Source: Ornithinibacter aureus (GTDB taxonomy: Bacteria > Actinomycetota > Actinomycetes > Actinomycetales > Dermatophilaceae). Taken from it: DNA of 64,000 nt. The notes under the pieces are model-generated. The model was not told the DNA's origin. It saw only the letters and a list, made by a program, of their open reading frames with translations, and did not search any database. The translations under genes and the position numbers were made by a program. Location of the stretch: assembly GCF_009858245.1 (NCBI RefSeq), contig NZ_VMSB01000001.1, positions 992,001 through 1,056,000 on the forward strand. The letters are read 5' to 3'. Numbering within the stretch: position 1 is the stretch's first letter; every line of letters starts with the position of its first letter. Below are positions 23,877 to 34,298 of this stretch, piece after piece.

Positions 23877-26723
23877 ATGGGAGCGGACCCCGCCGGCGAG
23901 CTGCTGCGAGCTGCCACCGGGTACGCCGTGGCTCGGCTGCGCGACGTGGCCACGCCCTCGTCCCTCGCCGCAGCCCTCGGCCAGCCCCTGCCCGCCGACG
24001 GCGCCGACCTCGCCGCCGTCGCGGCCCACCTGACCAGCGCCGCCTCCGAGGCGGACACCGCGCTGGCCGCCGCCACCGCAGACCCCCCGGACATCGCGAG
24101 TGCCGGCACCAGCCTCTGGGCCGCCCTCGCGCAGGTGCGCGCGGCCGCCGCCCTGCTCGCCACCCCCGACCCGGCCCCGCACCTGCGCACCCTCATCGCC
24201 CAGCACCTCCCGGCCGGTGCGGTGTCGACCCTCGGCCTCGCCGACCCCACCGTCGCGTGGACCGACCGCGCCCTGACCCTCACGTGGCGCACGAGCGCCC
24301 CGCCCGCCCTCGTGCCGGGCACCCGGCTGCGCCGCGTGGCGTTGACCGTGGCGGTCGGCGGCGACGGCGACGGCGGCGGCGGCGCTCTCACCGCCACGCT
24401 CTCCCTGGCCGGCCTGGGCCTCGACCTCGTCGGCGCCGCGGACGGGGCACCCAACGTCGTGCTGTCGACCATCGTCGGCGAGGCGGCGCGCATCACCGCG
24501 GACGTCGACCTCACGGCATCCCGCCACGGCCTGCGCACCCACGGGAGCTCCGGGCCGGTCAGCATCCCCGCCACGGCCGACGTCGGCATCGCCGCGCTCG
24601 ACGACCTGCGCCTCAGCGTCCGCCCCGAGGGCGGCGCCGTCGCCATCGCGCTGACCGGCCGCCTCACGGGGTCCCTCGGCCCACTCGCCGCGGTCGTCGA
24701 CGGGGTCGAGACCGTCATCGTCGTCGACCCCGTGGCCCTGCTCGACGGGACACCGCTGCCCCCGCCGCGCGTCGGCGCGCCGGTGAGGGGCATCGGCCTG
24801 TCCCTGGACACGGGGCTGGTCACGGGCGGGGGCTACCTCGCCCCGAGCCCGCCCACCGGCGCCGGCGGCGCCGGCTACGGCGGGGCCCTTCAGCTTCGGC
24901 TCGGCCCGGTCGACGTCAAGGCGTTCGGCCTGCTGCGCGAACGCGGCGGTGAGACCTCGTTCGTCGCGGTCATGTCGGTCGAGCTCAACCCCGCCGTCGA
25001 GCTCGGGCTTGGCTTCACCCTCAACGGCGTCGGCGGCATCCTCGGGCACGGCGTCACCATCAACACCACACCCCTGGCCAAGGGCCTGAAGGACGGCATC
25101 ATCGGGCGGCTGCTCTTCCCGCCCGACCCGGTCGCCGCCGCACCCCAGATCCTCGGCACGCTCGGCGAGGTGTTCCCGGCCCGCGACGACGGCTTCGTCA
25201 TCGGGCCGATGCTCGCGCTCGGCTGGGGCCGCCCCACGCTCGTGCGCCTCGACGTCGCCGTCGCCCTCGCCCTGCCCGACCCGGTGGTCGTCGTCCTGGG
25301 CCGGGCACGGGCCGCCTTCCCCACCGCGGACGCCGCCGTCATCGACCTGCGGGCCAGCCTGCTCGCCCAGTTCGGCGGCGGGATGGTCCTCGTGCGGGCC
25401 GAGCTCGAGACCTCCCGCGTCGGCTTCGCGAGCGTCCAGGGCGGGTTCGGCATCCTCGCCCGCTTCGGGGGCGACCCCACGTTCGTCGTCTCCGCCGGCG
25501 GCTTCCACCCTCGCTACACCAAGGTCCCGGGCGAGCTGGCCGGGCTCTCGCGGATCTCCTCCGAGCTCGCCCCACCCATCGGCTTCCAGATGCGGATCAG
25601 CGGCTACGTCGCCCTGACCCCCAACACCCTCCAGCTCGGCGGCCGCATCGAGGTCGCGTACACGGTGCTCGTCGCGGCGGTGCGCGGCAGCCTCGAGATC
25701 AACGCCATCGTCCAGTTCAACCCCTTCGGGTTCGAGCTCGACCTGCTCGTCAAGGTCGGCGTCGAGGCCCTAGGCCACAGCGTCGCCGGCGTCGACCTCG
25801 CCCTGAACCTGCGCGGCCCCTCACCGTGGTGCGTCAAGGGCACCGGCCGGCTGCGCCTGCCATGGCCGCTTCCCGACCCGAGCATCTCGGTCGGGCCGAT
25901 CATCTTCGGCGACCCGGCACCGCCCACCCCACGATCCACCGTCCGGCCGCTGCCCCGAATCGCGCGGGCGTTCGACGACGCCACGGCGTGGATGCCGCGT
26001 GCTCGCCCCGGGTTCACTCCTCCCGTCACGCTCGCCCCACTCCCCCGGCTCGACGGCGCCGACGCCGGCCGCACCCCGATCGAACCGTGGGCGCTGCTCC
26101 AGGCCACCCAGCGGGTCGCGCCTCTCGGCATGCGCCTGGACCGGGTCGGCCCGGACACCGTGGACCCGCCCCGGTGCACGGTGCGCATCGCCGGTGACCC
26201 CCTCGTCGGCGGCGAGCAGGGTGCCACGTGGTCGCAGGTGCGCGAGGCGTTCGCGACCGCGGCCTTCCTCGACCTCACCGACGACCAGGCCCTCGACGCC
26301 CCCGACTTCGAGGACCGCACCGCCGGCCTGGTCATCGACCCCAGCGGCTCCCGCCCCGACAGCCCCGCCGGGGTCGAGGCCACGATGACCTACGAGGACG
26401 TCCACCCGTTCGAGACCTTCCGCCGCCCCCGGCGAACCGCGTGGTGGGCCCAGGGCCTGTCGGTCCAGGTCGCCCTGGACGCCACGGCATCCGGCGCCAG
26501 CGCCCTGCGCGCCGCCAACCGCTACGCCGAGGTGGCGCGCCCGCTCACCGTGCGACCGGCATCCGCCGTGCGCGTCGCCGACCTCGCCACCAACGCCACC
26601 GTGACCACCCCCGACCCCGCCGACACCGGGCTCGACGACGGCTTCGCGCCGTGGTCGGATGCCGCGGCCACCGCGAGCGACGTCGCCCTGAGCACGCTGC
26701 ACCTGACGAAGACGGGGGTGTGA
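23877..26723 (+). CDS. Giant operon gene 1: DUF6603-like protein
   Basis: This is a 948-aa protein without signal peptide. The N-terminal third is Ala-rich and helical. Residues about 300-680 form a repetitive beta-strand-rich region (LRLGPVDVKAFGLL, SVELNPAVELGLGFTLNGVGGILGH, GFGILARFGGDPTFVVSAGGFHPRY, GYVALTPNTLQLGGRIEVAY, EINAIVQFNPFGFELDLLVKV) that I recognise as DUF6603-like. A Pro-rich linker and a C-terminal domain with WWAQGLSVQVALDA follow. No enzyme motif is visible. The 3-base gap to the next gene and two more tight junctions make a four-gene operon. Function is unknown; a structural or assembly role is only a guess. Confidence 0.75.
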   Translation: MGADPAGELLRAATGYAVARLRDVATPSSLAAALGQPLPADGADLAAVAAHLTSAASEADTALAAATADPPDIASAGTSLWAALAQVRAAAALLATPDPAPHLRTLIAQHLPAGAVSTLGLADPTVAWTDRALTLTWRTSAPPALVPGTRLRRVALTVAVGGDGDGGGGALTATLSLAGLGLDLVGAADGAPNVVLSTIVGEAARITADVDLTASRHGLRTHGSSGPVSIPATADVGIAALDDLRLSVRPEGGAVAIALTGRLTGSLGPLAAVVDGVETVIVVDPVALLDGTPLPPPRVGAPVRGIGLSLDTGLVTGGGYLAPSPPTGAGGAGYGGALQLRLGPVDVKAFGLLRERGGETSFVAVMSVELNPAVELGLGFTLNGVGGILGHGVTINTTPLAKGLKDGIIGRLLFPPDPVAAAPQILGTLGEVFPARDDGFVIGPMLALGWGRPTLVRLDVAVALALPDPVVVVLGRARAAFPTADAAVIDLRASLLAQFGGGMVLVRAELETSRVGFASVQGGFGILARFGGDPTFVVSAGGFHPRYTKVPGELAGLSRISSELAPPIGFQMRISGYVALTPNTLQLGGRIEVAYTVLVAAVRGSLEINAIVQFNPFGFELDLLVKVGVEALGHSVAGVDLALNLRGPSPWCVKGTGRLRLPWPLPDPSISVGPIIFGDPAPPTPRSTVRPLPRIARAFDDATAWMPRARPGFTPPVTLAPLPRLDGADAGRTPIEPWALLQATQRVAPLGMRLDRVGPDTVDPPRCTVRIAGDPLVGGEQGATWSQVREAFATAAFLDLTDDQALDAPDFEDRTAGLVIDPSGSRPDSPAGVEATMTYEDVHPFETFRRPRRTAWWAQGLSVQVALDATASGASALRAANRYAEVARPLTVRPASAVRVADLATNATVTTPDPADTGLDDGFAPWSDAAATASDVALSTLHLTKTGV

Positions 26724-26726
26724 GCG

Positions 26727-29700
26727 GTGGCCGGCTGGCAGACCCACCTGCGTGACGTGCTCGCCGGCGCCCATCCGATCGCCCTGACGGAGGTGGGGCT
26801 CGGCTCCTACACCCTCCTGCCCCACCACCGCACCGGCACCGCCGCGGCCTACCGCACACCGTTCACGACCAGTGCCCGGGCCCGGGGGCGCATCGACGTC
26901 ACCGTGCCCCTCACCGACGGATCGAACCTCGACGGAGGCACCGGGCGGCTGCTGCTGCGTGGGCCCGGCGACGTGCTCGGCATCGACCCCCGCCAGGTCG
27001 TGCGACGGTACCCGTCCCCCGGCACCCGCGACGCCGAACCCAGCGACCTCGCCCACTGCGAGCTCGACCAACCCGACCTGCCGTGGCTGTTCACCCCCAC
27101 CGGCCCGGATGCCGGGGGGCACCTTCCGCCGTGGCTGCGCCTGGTCGTCGTCCCCGACGAACCCGGGCTCGTGAGACCACCGGACAAGCCCGGCCTGCCC
27201 GCCTGGGCGGACGTCGCCCTGGCCGACCTGCCGCCCGAGGCCGACGCGTGGGCGTGGGCGCACGTGCAGGTGCTCGGCAGCCCGCGGGAGCCGGGAGCGA
27301 CCGGGCAGGACCCGCGCCTGTCGCCGGAGAACCCCGCCCTCAACGTCGCCCGGCTGCTCTGCCCGCGCGAGCTGGAGCCGAACCGGTCGTGGACGGCCCT
27401 GCTCGTGCCGACCTTCGAGGTCGGGCGCCGGGCCGGGCTGGGCATCACGGACCCCCTCGACGACCTGAGGTGGGCGTGGACGCTCGGCGGGCCCGAGCCG
27501 ACCGTGCGCCTGCCCGTGTACGACCACTGGTCGTTCAGCACTGGCCTCGACGGCGACTTCGAGTCACTGGCGCGCCGCATCCAGCCGGTCCACGCTCCCA
27601 TGGGCACGGGGCGCCGCCTCGTCGACACCTCCGACCCGGGCCTGGGCCTCGACGTGACCACCAGTGGCGGCCCGCGCGCGGTGCACGGCGCCCTCACCCA
27701 CCCGGTGCCGGACGCTGCCGGTGACACCGCGGCCGCGGTGCCAGCACCGGGTGCCGCGGGCGTCTGGGACGACGAGGCGGTCGAGGCGCTGCGCGCGCGG
27801 GTGGAACAGCCCGACCACGTGCAGTTCGACGCCGTCGCGTTCGACCCCGCTGAGCGCGACCCCGAGCTCGCTCCCCCGCTGTACGGCGGCACCCACCTCG
27901 CCACCGGGACCCTGCCGGCCGCCGGCGCCGAACCGGCGTGGCTGCGCCAGCTCAACCTCGACCCGGCCCACCGCATCGCCGCCGGGCTCGGGGCCGCGGT
28001 GGCGCGCATGGACCAGGAAGACCTGATGACCTCGGCGTGGGCCCAGCTGCCCTCGGTGCTCGACGCCAACACGGCGCTGCGGGCAGCCCAGTTCGCCCGC
28101 TTCGTCGGCGACCGGCTGCACAGCCGCCACTTGGCACGGCTCGACCCCGGCGCCCTGCTCGCGGTCACCTCGCGAGCTCACTCGCGCCTGCTCGCCGAGC
28201 CCGGGTCGACGACCAGGGCCGTCGTGGGCCGCAGCGCCACACCCACCGCCGCCACCGCCAGCACGCTGCGCGCGCTCGCCCGCCCCGGTGGCCCCCTGCG
28301 CCGGTTCGCCGCCGAGGGGTCGGGCCCGCTGCTCGCCGACGGCGACGTCGCCCACGACTGGGTCTGGCGCTACTCCCCGCCCGACGGCGCCCGCGGCATC
28401 GGCGACGTGGGCCGGGCACTGCTGGCCGAGCTCGGCGTGGTCGACCCGGATGCCCTGGCGGCCGGGGTGGCCGAGCCCGGCCTGATCGACGCCATCACCG
28501 ACGGTGGGGCGGGCGCCGCACCGGGGGTCGACCCGGCCACGGTGACCCGGCTGGCTCTCAGCGGCCTGCTCGAGGTGCTGCTCACCGCCCTGCCGACCGT
28601 GCGTGAGGTCGAGTCGCCCGAACCCGGCCGCGAGCTCGACCAGTCGGCCCTGGACCGGGCCGCCTCGTTGGTGTCGCAGGCCGGGGGGCTGATCCAGGCG
28701 CAGGACGAGTGGTGGCTCCCCCGCCCACTCACGACCCGCCACGAGCTGCCAGGCACCGACGTCCCCGAGGCCCCCGGACGGCTGGCCGTCGGCACCCCTG
28801 ACCTCCAGGACCTCGTGACCTTCCTGTGGGAGCGGCTCGTGCACCAGGGCGCCGGCCAGGGCGAGCCGGCGGGCGAGGCGTTCGACGAGCCCACCGCCGG
28901 TGCTGCCCGCCGCCTCGTCGAGGTGTTCCAGGGTGAGACGGAGCGCCTCGTCGAGGCCCTCGCCCAGGCCTACGACGACGCGTTCATCGGCACCGACAGC
29001 CTCAGCGAGTCGGTGCGCGAGGTGCTCGTCGTCCCCTCCCTGCACCTGCTCCCGCTGCTCGAGCCCGCGGTGACGATCGGGCGCCGGGTGCGCCAACGGA
29101 TCCCCGGCCTGGACGCCCACTTCCCCGGGTGGCTCGACAACACCCGCTACGACCCCGTCATGGCGGCCCCCCGGTTCACCCACCCGATGTACGAGGCACT
29201 GCACCGCCACGACCCCGAGTGGCTGCTGCCCGGCGTCGCGAGCATCGATCCCCACGAGATGATGACGACCCTGGCGACGAACCCCGTGTTCGTCGAGGCC
29301 TTCCTCGTCGGCCTCAACCACGAGTTCATGCGCGAGCTCGTCTGGCGGGGCTACCCCACCGACGGGCGCGGCACGAGCTTCCGGTCGTTCTGGTCACCCA
29401 CCGACGAGCTCGACGACGAGATCCACCGCCTGCGCGGGGGTGACCTCGGCACCCACCTCGGCGACGCGGCATCCGGCCGGTTGGTCGTGCTCGTGCGCGG
29501 CGAGCTGGTGCGCCGCCACCCCCACCTGCTCGGCGTGGCGGTGCAGCAGGACGGCGGCGACGAGCCCATCGAGTACCGCCGACGGCCGGCCCGGACGCTG
29601 TTCCAGCTGAGGATCGGGCCCGACCTGCTGCTCACCGGGGTCGACCTCACCGCACAGGACGCCCTGACCGCCGACCCGCTCGGACCCGATGGGACGTTGG

Positions 29701-30020
29701 AGCCCGTGCCGCGTGACGGTGCCTGGTGGTTCACGCTCTCCGAGCACGTCGGCGAACCACGGTTCGGACTCGACGTGACCCCGGGGCCGGGCGACCCCCC
29801 GCTGCCGCCTCCACCCCGGGCCCGCGACGACCTCGCCTGGGCGGACTGGCCCCTCGTCGGTGCCCACCTCAGCCCGGCCACGGCACCGCGCCCCGCGGGG
29901 GCCGCGGCGAACCCCACCTCGGCCGACCTCGCCTGGCTGCTCTTCCAGCTTCCGGCGCGGGCCGGCTACCGGCTCGGCCGGATGCTGCGGCCCCGGCCGT
30001 GGTGGGAGGTCGGGCCATGA
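26727..30020 (+). CDS. Giant operon gene 2: 1097-aa protein of unknown function
   Basis: This protein starts at GTG 26727, four bases after gene 1 ends, and its stop overlaps gene 3 (ATGA). The N-terminal part is beta-rich with LPWLFTPTGPD and LPPWLRLVVVPDEPG (about residues 110-145). The middle is helical. The C-terminal third has a conserved-looking block around residues 800-910: GWLDNTRYDPVMAAPRFTHPMYEALHRHDPEWLLPG, then LATNPVFVEAFLVGLNHEFMRELVWRGYPTDGRGTSFRSFW. I have seen such blocks only in uncharacterised proteins. No signal peptide, membrane segment or catalytic motif was found. Confidence 0.75.
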   Translation: MAGWQTHLRDVLAGAHPIALTEVGLGSYTLLPHHRTGTAAAYRTPFTTSARARGRIDVTVPLTDGSNLDGGTGRLLLRGPGDVLGIDPRQVVRRYPSPGTRDAEPSDLAHCELDQPDLPWLFTPTGPDAGGHLPPWLRLVVVPDEPGLVRPPDKPGLPAWADVALADLPPEADAWAWAHVQVLGSPREPGATGQDPRLSPENPALNVARLLCPRELEPNRSWTALLVPTFEVGRRAGLGITDPLDDLRWAWTLGGPEPTVRLPVYDHWSFSTGLDGDFESLARRIQPVHAPMGTGRRLVDTSDPGLGLDVTTSGGPRAVHGALTHPVPDAAGDTAAAVPAPGAAGVWDDEAVEALRARVEQPDHVQFDAVAFDPAERDPELAPPLYGGTHLATGTLPAAGAEPAWLRQLNLDPAHRIAAGLGAAVARMDQEDLMTSAWAQLPSVLDANTALRAAQFARFVGDRLHSRHLARLDPGALLAVTSRAHSRLLAEPGSTTRAVVGRSATPTAATASTLRALARPGGPLRRFAAEGSGPLLADGDVAHDWVWRYSPPDGARGIGDVGRALLAELGVVDPDALAAGVAEPGLIDAITDGGAGAAPGVDPATVTRLALSGLLEVLLTALPTVREVESPEPGRELDQSALDRAASLVSQAGGLIQAQDEWWLPRPLTTRHELPGTDVPEAPGRLAVGTPDLQDLVTFLWERLVHQGAGQGEPAGEAFDEPTAGAARRLVEVFQGETERLVEALAQAYDDAFIGTDSLSESVREVLVVPSLHLLPLLEPAVTIGRRVRQRIPGLDAHFPGWLDNTRYDPVMAAPRFTHPMYEALHRHDPEWLLPGVASIDPHEMMTTLATNPVFVEAFLVGLNHEFMRELVWRGYPTDGRGTSFRSFWSPTDELDDEIHRLRGGDLGTHLGDAASGRLVVLVRGELVRRHPHLLGVAVQQDGGDEPIEYRRRPARTLFQLRIGPDLLLTGVDLTAQDALTADPLGPDGTLEPVPRDGAWWFTLSEHVGEPRFGLDVTPGPGDPPLPPPPRARDDLAWADWPLVGAHLSPATAPRPAGAAANPTSADLAWLLFQLPARAGYRLGRMLRPRPWWEVGP

Positions 30021-33000
30021 CCGCCTGGGAGGGGCTGGACCACGAGGTGCCGCTGCTGCTCGTCCCCGTGCGCCTGGAGACCCAGACCGAGGCGATGCCC
30101 GCGGACGCCCCGCCGGACGCCCCCGTGCGGCTGCGCGTGCGCATCTACCCCGACGACGTCGGGCTCGACCACGACACCGGCACCGCCCTGCTGCTGCCTG
30201 ACGCCTTCGTCGTCGTTGCCCGGGTCGGCGGCGACGTGGTGGCGGTCGAGCAGGGTGAACCCGTCTCGCTCGACCACCTCGGGCTCGGACGCTCCGAGGG
30301 CACCGCACCGGAACACCTCGACGACCTCGCCGCGTCACTGCGGGCGCTGGCCCGGCACGACACCGCCGAGGGTGCGGCGGCGGCCGGCGCCGAGGGGGCT
30401 GCGGTGTCCGGCGCCGAGTGGCTGTGGTCATACGAGGCGGCCCTCGAGGTGGGGATGGCGGTGACGCTCACCCTGCCGCCCGGCACCGAGCGCCTCGACA
30501 GCCTCGTCGTCATGGGGGCGCGCACCGGGCGCGACCCCGACGAGGAGTCGGCAGCGGTCACGGCGGCCCTGCTCGCCCACGGCGACGACTGCGGGTTCCT
30601 GCGCGCGGGTGACCCGACGAACAACACCGAGCAGGGGCGCTCCGCGTGGGCACGGCCGGATGCCGGTGCAGGCGAGAGCGTCGAGCCCGACCCCGCCGCC
30701 CTGACCGCCACGTCGGCGGCCACCCTCCTTGCCGAGGCCTTCGGCGCCCCCGACGCGCCACTGGCGCACTGGGTCGGCGCCGGTGACGACGGGCAGGCGT
30801 GGGCCCACGCCATGGCCACGGTGCTGTGGCCGGTGACCGGCGGCACCTTCCTCACCCGCTCGGTGCGCCCGGGAGCGCTCGACCCCGGCCGGATCGACGC
30901 GCTGCGTGGCCACCACCGCGCCGCGGTTCGGGGCCGCGGACCGCTGCCGCTGCTGCGCATCGGGCGCCAGCCCTACGGCGTGCTGCCCGTGACCGTGCTC
31001 GCGCAGGCCACCGGGGTGTCGCCCGCCGTGGACGCCCTGGCCCGCGTGCTCGAGCGCACCGCCGTGCTCTGGCGCCTCGGCGCCCGGTCGGTGCCCGCGG
31101 TGCCGCGCGACGGCATCCGCGCGCTCCCCGGCATCCTCGGCCAGACGCCCGTGTCGTGGGGCCTGCGGGTGCGGCGCCTCCTGGGCACGGGTGGGCCCCT
31201 CGCCGCGGCCGTCGCCGCCACGTCGCTCGAGCAGGCGCAGGCCCGAGGCGACCTCACGGCCGTGTTCGAGTCGCTCATGGGCGTGCGTCAGGGCACCCTC
31301 GCCGACCCCGACGTGCTCGGCGTCGACCGCACCCTGGGCCTGCCCCTCGTCGCGGACGACGACCCCGAGGTGCTCGCCGCACTGGCCGAGGGCGGCGACC
31401 CCGGGGAGTCCAGCGTGCTCCAGGTGCTCCTCGGGCTCGCCCACGAGCGAGTGCGCACCGACCTCGACCGTCGCCTCGCCGGGCCTCGCGTCGACGGCGA
31501 GGTCGACCGGTACCGTCGGGCTCGCGAGCTGCGCGACGCCCTCGACGGGCGGCTGCTCGAGGCCATCGGCGCTGACGCGGCGAACGCCGCGCGCGAGGTG
31601 CTCGAGGCGGTGCTCGGCGACGACGACCGTGACGACCTCGCAGACCTGGCCGAGCACACCCTGCACCTCATCGACCGCGGGGTCGAGGAGCAGGGCGTCG
31701 TGACCCGGTGGGCCCGCCCGTTGGGCACCCTCGATGCCAGCTTCGCGCCACCGACGACCGAGGGTCTCGTCACCGACCTGGACGCCCTGCTGCGCGCCCT
31801 CGTGCTCTGGCGGCACGTTCGCGACGCCCTGCGCACCCTGGCCCGGGTGTCCGACCCCGCGGACCGGCGCGGTCTGCTCGCCGAGTCCCTCGACTGCACC
31901 TCGCACCGCCACGACGCCTGGGTGACCTCGATCGCGACGGCCCGCCTCGCGCAGCTGCGGGCGCAGCGTCGCACGGGGATCACGGTGGGCGCGTTCGGCC
32001 TCGTCGAGGACCTCGTGCTCGTGCGTCGTCACCGGCCGGCCGACCCCGAGACGCCGGACACCCAGCCCGCCGAGCGCGGAGGCGTCGTGCACGCGCCGAG
32101 CCTGCGCCACGCCTCGACCGCGGCCGTGCTGCGCAGCGCACGGCTGGCGCACGCCCCGGACGACGAGGCCGACCGGGCCCTGGAGATGGACCTGTCGAGC
32201 ACCCGGGCCCGCGAGGCCCGCGAGGTGCTGGCAGGCATGCGGTCCGGGCAGGAACTCGGTGCCCTCCTCGGCTACCGCTTCGAGCGTTGGCTGACCGACA
32301 CCGACGCCTCGTTGGGGCGGTTCGTCGCGCCGCTGCGCGCCCTGGCGCCGTCGATCGCCGCCAAGGAGGTCGACCGGGTCGCCGAGGGCATCGTCGACGT
32401 CGGCGTCGAGGTGCTGGCGACCTCGCAGGTCGTCGACGGCGTGCGCCTGCTCGACCTCGACCGCGCGTCGGTCCGCGAGCGGCTTCGCCAGCGCCCACCG
32501 GCCCTCGCGCGCTACGACGCGCCGTGGCCGCCCATCGACGAGGAGTGGGGTCGGGTCTCGGCAACCCTGGACCGACTCGGCGGCCTGCTCGACGCGGTCG
32601 GCGACCTGCTGCTCGCCGAGGGTGTGCACCAGGTGGTCGCCGGCAACCCCGCGGGGGCCGCCGCCGCGATGGACGCCCTGTCGGGCGACGGCCTGCCTGC
32701 GGACCCTGACGTCATCGCCAACCCCCACGACCGCTCCGGCCTGTCGCACCGCCTCGTCGTGCTGCTCCCCCACTCACCCGGGGCCGGCGCGACGGACGGG
32801 TGGTCGGCGACGCCGCGGGCTCGGGCCAACCCGCGGCTGGAGTCGTGGTGCCGCCTCGTGCTCGGCCCGGCCCACCGCATCGTCGTCACGGCCGACGGGT
32901 CGACCCTGCGCGCCCTCGACGTGGGCGCCCTCGACGTCGTCGAGGCGGCCGGTGCGGGCAGCCTGGGCCTCACGACGTTCTGGGCTCGCGCCCGGCTGAC

Positions 33001-34288
33001 CCGACCCCGGCTGCCGGCCGAGCCCCTGACGCAGCGGCCGCCCACCCTCGCGGCCGGCAAGGTCACCCTCGGCGGGGCGTGGCAGCTCGCCGGGGCCCTT
33101 CGTCGGGTGCTCGTCTCGGCCCGCGCGCTCGAGGCCGCCGATGTCGTGCACGACCCCCGCGACGAGAGGGTGGTGCGCGCGGCACCGGCCGTCCCGGGCC
33201 CCGGCGACCCGTGGCGTGACGACCTGCACGCGCTGCTCGCCACGCTGGCCGCCATCGTCGCCGAGGCACCCCCTGCCGTGGCGTCCCCCGGTGCGTCCCC
33301 GGGGACGATCCGGCGCCTGGCCGCCCGGCTGGCCGAGTTCGGCCTGGTCGACGGCGTCGTGCCCGAGGGCGTGGCTGACCCCGATGACGGCGGCAGTCCT
33401 GGCGCACCGGCTGACGACCTGCTCCTGCGCGCGCAGGTGGCCGCCGCCCTCACTCAGGCCGAGGCCCGCGTCGATGAGGTCACCGACCTGCTCGGTGCCG
33501 CCGCCACCGTCGCCGACGTCGTCACCGCGGCTGGGCTGCTCACCGGCTCCGAGCTCCCCGTGCCGCTCCCCCTCGATCCGGCCCCGACCCCAGAGCCCCT
33601 CACCACCGCGTGGGAGGCCGACGACGCGAGCCAGCAGCACGGCATCCGGGCGTGGTTGGCCCGGCACGCCAGGGTGCGTTCGGGGGTTCAGGGGTACACG
33701 GAGGTCGCGATGCTGCGGGCCGCGGCGCGGCGCCGGGCGCCGCTGCGTGCGGTGACGCTCGACCGGCCGGCCTGGCTCGGGGAACACCTCCCGGATGCCG
33801 TGGCACCGGCCAGTGCCCACACCTCCCTCGTCGTCGAGTCCGCACCCGGGGTGCATCCGGTCGGTGGCTACAGCGGGCTCGTCGTCGACGCGTGGCACGA
33901 GACGCTGCCGAGGCGGCGCGAGGTTCCCGACGACACGACGTCGGCGACCGGCGCCGAGGATGCCCCGCCCGAGGAGGTCGCGACCACCGGGTTGGCGGTG
34001 CACGCCAACGGCCCCGACGCGCGCGCCCCCCAGGTGCTGCTGCTCGCCGTCACCCCCGACCGGATGCCGTGGAGCCAGGAGCGCGTGCTCGCGATCGTCG
34101 ACGAGACCCGGGCGCTGGCGCGCCAACGCCTGGTCACCCTCGAGCGGTTGCCACTGGCCGGCTCGCTCCTGCCCGCGGCGACGGTGTCGCACTGGTCGCT
34201 GCACGGGGAGCGAGTGCTCGACCCCCGGCTGTTGTCCGAGCTCGCCGACCTCTCGACGACGCCGCGTTTCGTCAGGTTCGACGGGTAG
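30017..34288 (+). CDS. Giant operon gene 3: 1423-aa protein of unknown function
   Basis: The ATG at 30017 overlaps the upstream stop as ATGA; the open frame extends back to 29726 but that is inside gene 2. The N-terminus has LLLVPVRLETQ and RLRVRIYPDDVGLDHDTG (about residues 12-55), then LLRIGRQPYGVLPVT (about 310-325), and a long Ala/Leu/Arg-rich helical body. The C-terminal part has VEVAMLRAAARRRAPLRAVTLDRPAWLG and PQVLLLAVTPDRMPWSQERVLAIVDETRALARQRLVTLE. It appears cytoplasmic and has no motif I can tie to an activity. Codon use matches the chromosome backbone. Confidence 0.75.
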   Translation: MTAWEGLDHEVPLLLVPVRLETQTEAMPADAPPDAPVRLRVRIYPDDVGLDHDTGTALLLPDAFVVVARVGGDVVAVEQGEPVSLDHLGLGRSEGTAPEHLDDLAASLRALARHDTAEGAAAAGAEGAAVSGAEWLWSYEAALEVGMAVTLTLPPGTERLDSLVVMGARTGRDPDEESAAVTAALLAHGDDCGFLRAGDPTNNTEQGRSAWARPDAGAGESVEPDPAALTATSAATLLAEAFGAPDAPLAHWVGAGDDGQAWAHAMATVLWPVTGGTFLTRSVRPGALDPGRIDALRGHHRAAVRGRGPLPLLRIGRQPYGVLPVTVLAQATGVSPAVDALARVLERTAVLWRLGARSVPAVPRDGIRALPGILGQTPVSWGLRVRRLLGTGGPLAAAVAATSLEQAQARGDLTAVFESLMGVRQGTLADPDVLGVDRTLGLPLVADDDPEVLAALAEGGDPGESSVLQVLLGLAHERVRTDLDRRLAGPRVDGEVDRYRRARELRDALDGRLLEAIGADAANAAREVLEAVLGDDDRDDLADLAEHTLHLIDRGVEEQGVVTRWARPLGTLDASFAPPTTEGLVTDLDALLRALVLWRHVRDALRTLARVSDPADRRGLLAESLDCTSHRHDAWVTSIATARLAQLRAQRRTGITVGAFGLVEDLVLVRRHRPADPETPDTQPAERGGVVHAPSLRHASTAAVLRSARLAHAPDDEADRALEMDLSSTRAREAREVLAGMRSGQELGALLGYRFERWLTDTDASLGRFVAPLRALAPSIAAKEVDRVAEGIVDVGVEVLATSQVVDGVRLLDLDRASVRERLRQRPPALARYDAPWPPIDEEWGRVSATLDRLGGLLDAVGDLLLAEGVHQVVAGNPAGAAAAMDALSGDGLPADPDVIANPHDRSGLSHRLVVLLPHSPGAGATDGWSATPRARANPRLESWCRLVLGPAHRIVVTADGSTLRALDVGALDVVEAAGAGSLGLTTFWARARLTRPRLPAEPLTQRPPTLAAGKVTLGGAWQLAGALRRVLVSARALEAADVVHDPRDERVVRAAPAVPGPGDPWRDDLHALLATLAAIVAEAPPAVASPGASPGTIRRLAARLAEFGLVDGVVPEGVADPDDGGSPGAPADDLLLRAQVAAALTQAEARVDEVTDLLGAAATVADVVTAAGLLTGSELPVPLPLDPAPTPEPLTTAWEADDASQQHGIRAWLARHARVRSGVQGYTEVAMLRAAARRRAPLRAVTLDRPAWLGEHLPDAVAPASAHTSLVVESAPGVHPVGGYSGLVVDAWHETLPRRREVPDDTTSATGAEDAPPEEVATTGLAVHANGPDARAPQVLLLAVTPDRMPWSQERVLAIVDETRALARQRLVTLERLPLAGSLLPAATVSHWSLHGERVLDPRLLSELADLSTTPRFVRFDG

Positions 34289-34298
34289 AGGAGGAGAC

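Noticed and set aside
23694-25508. A 604-aa minus-strand open frame opposite giant operon gene 1
   Set aside because: Composition is that of an antisense shadow (Gly/Arg/Asp runs), while the plus strand has hydrophobic strand patterns and operon spacing.
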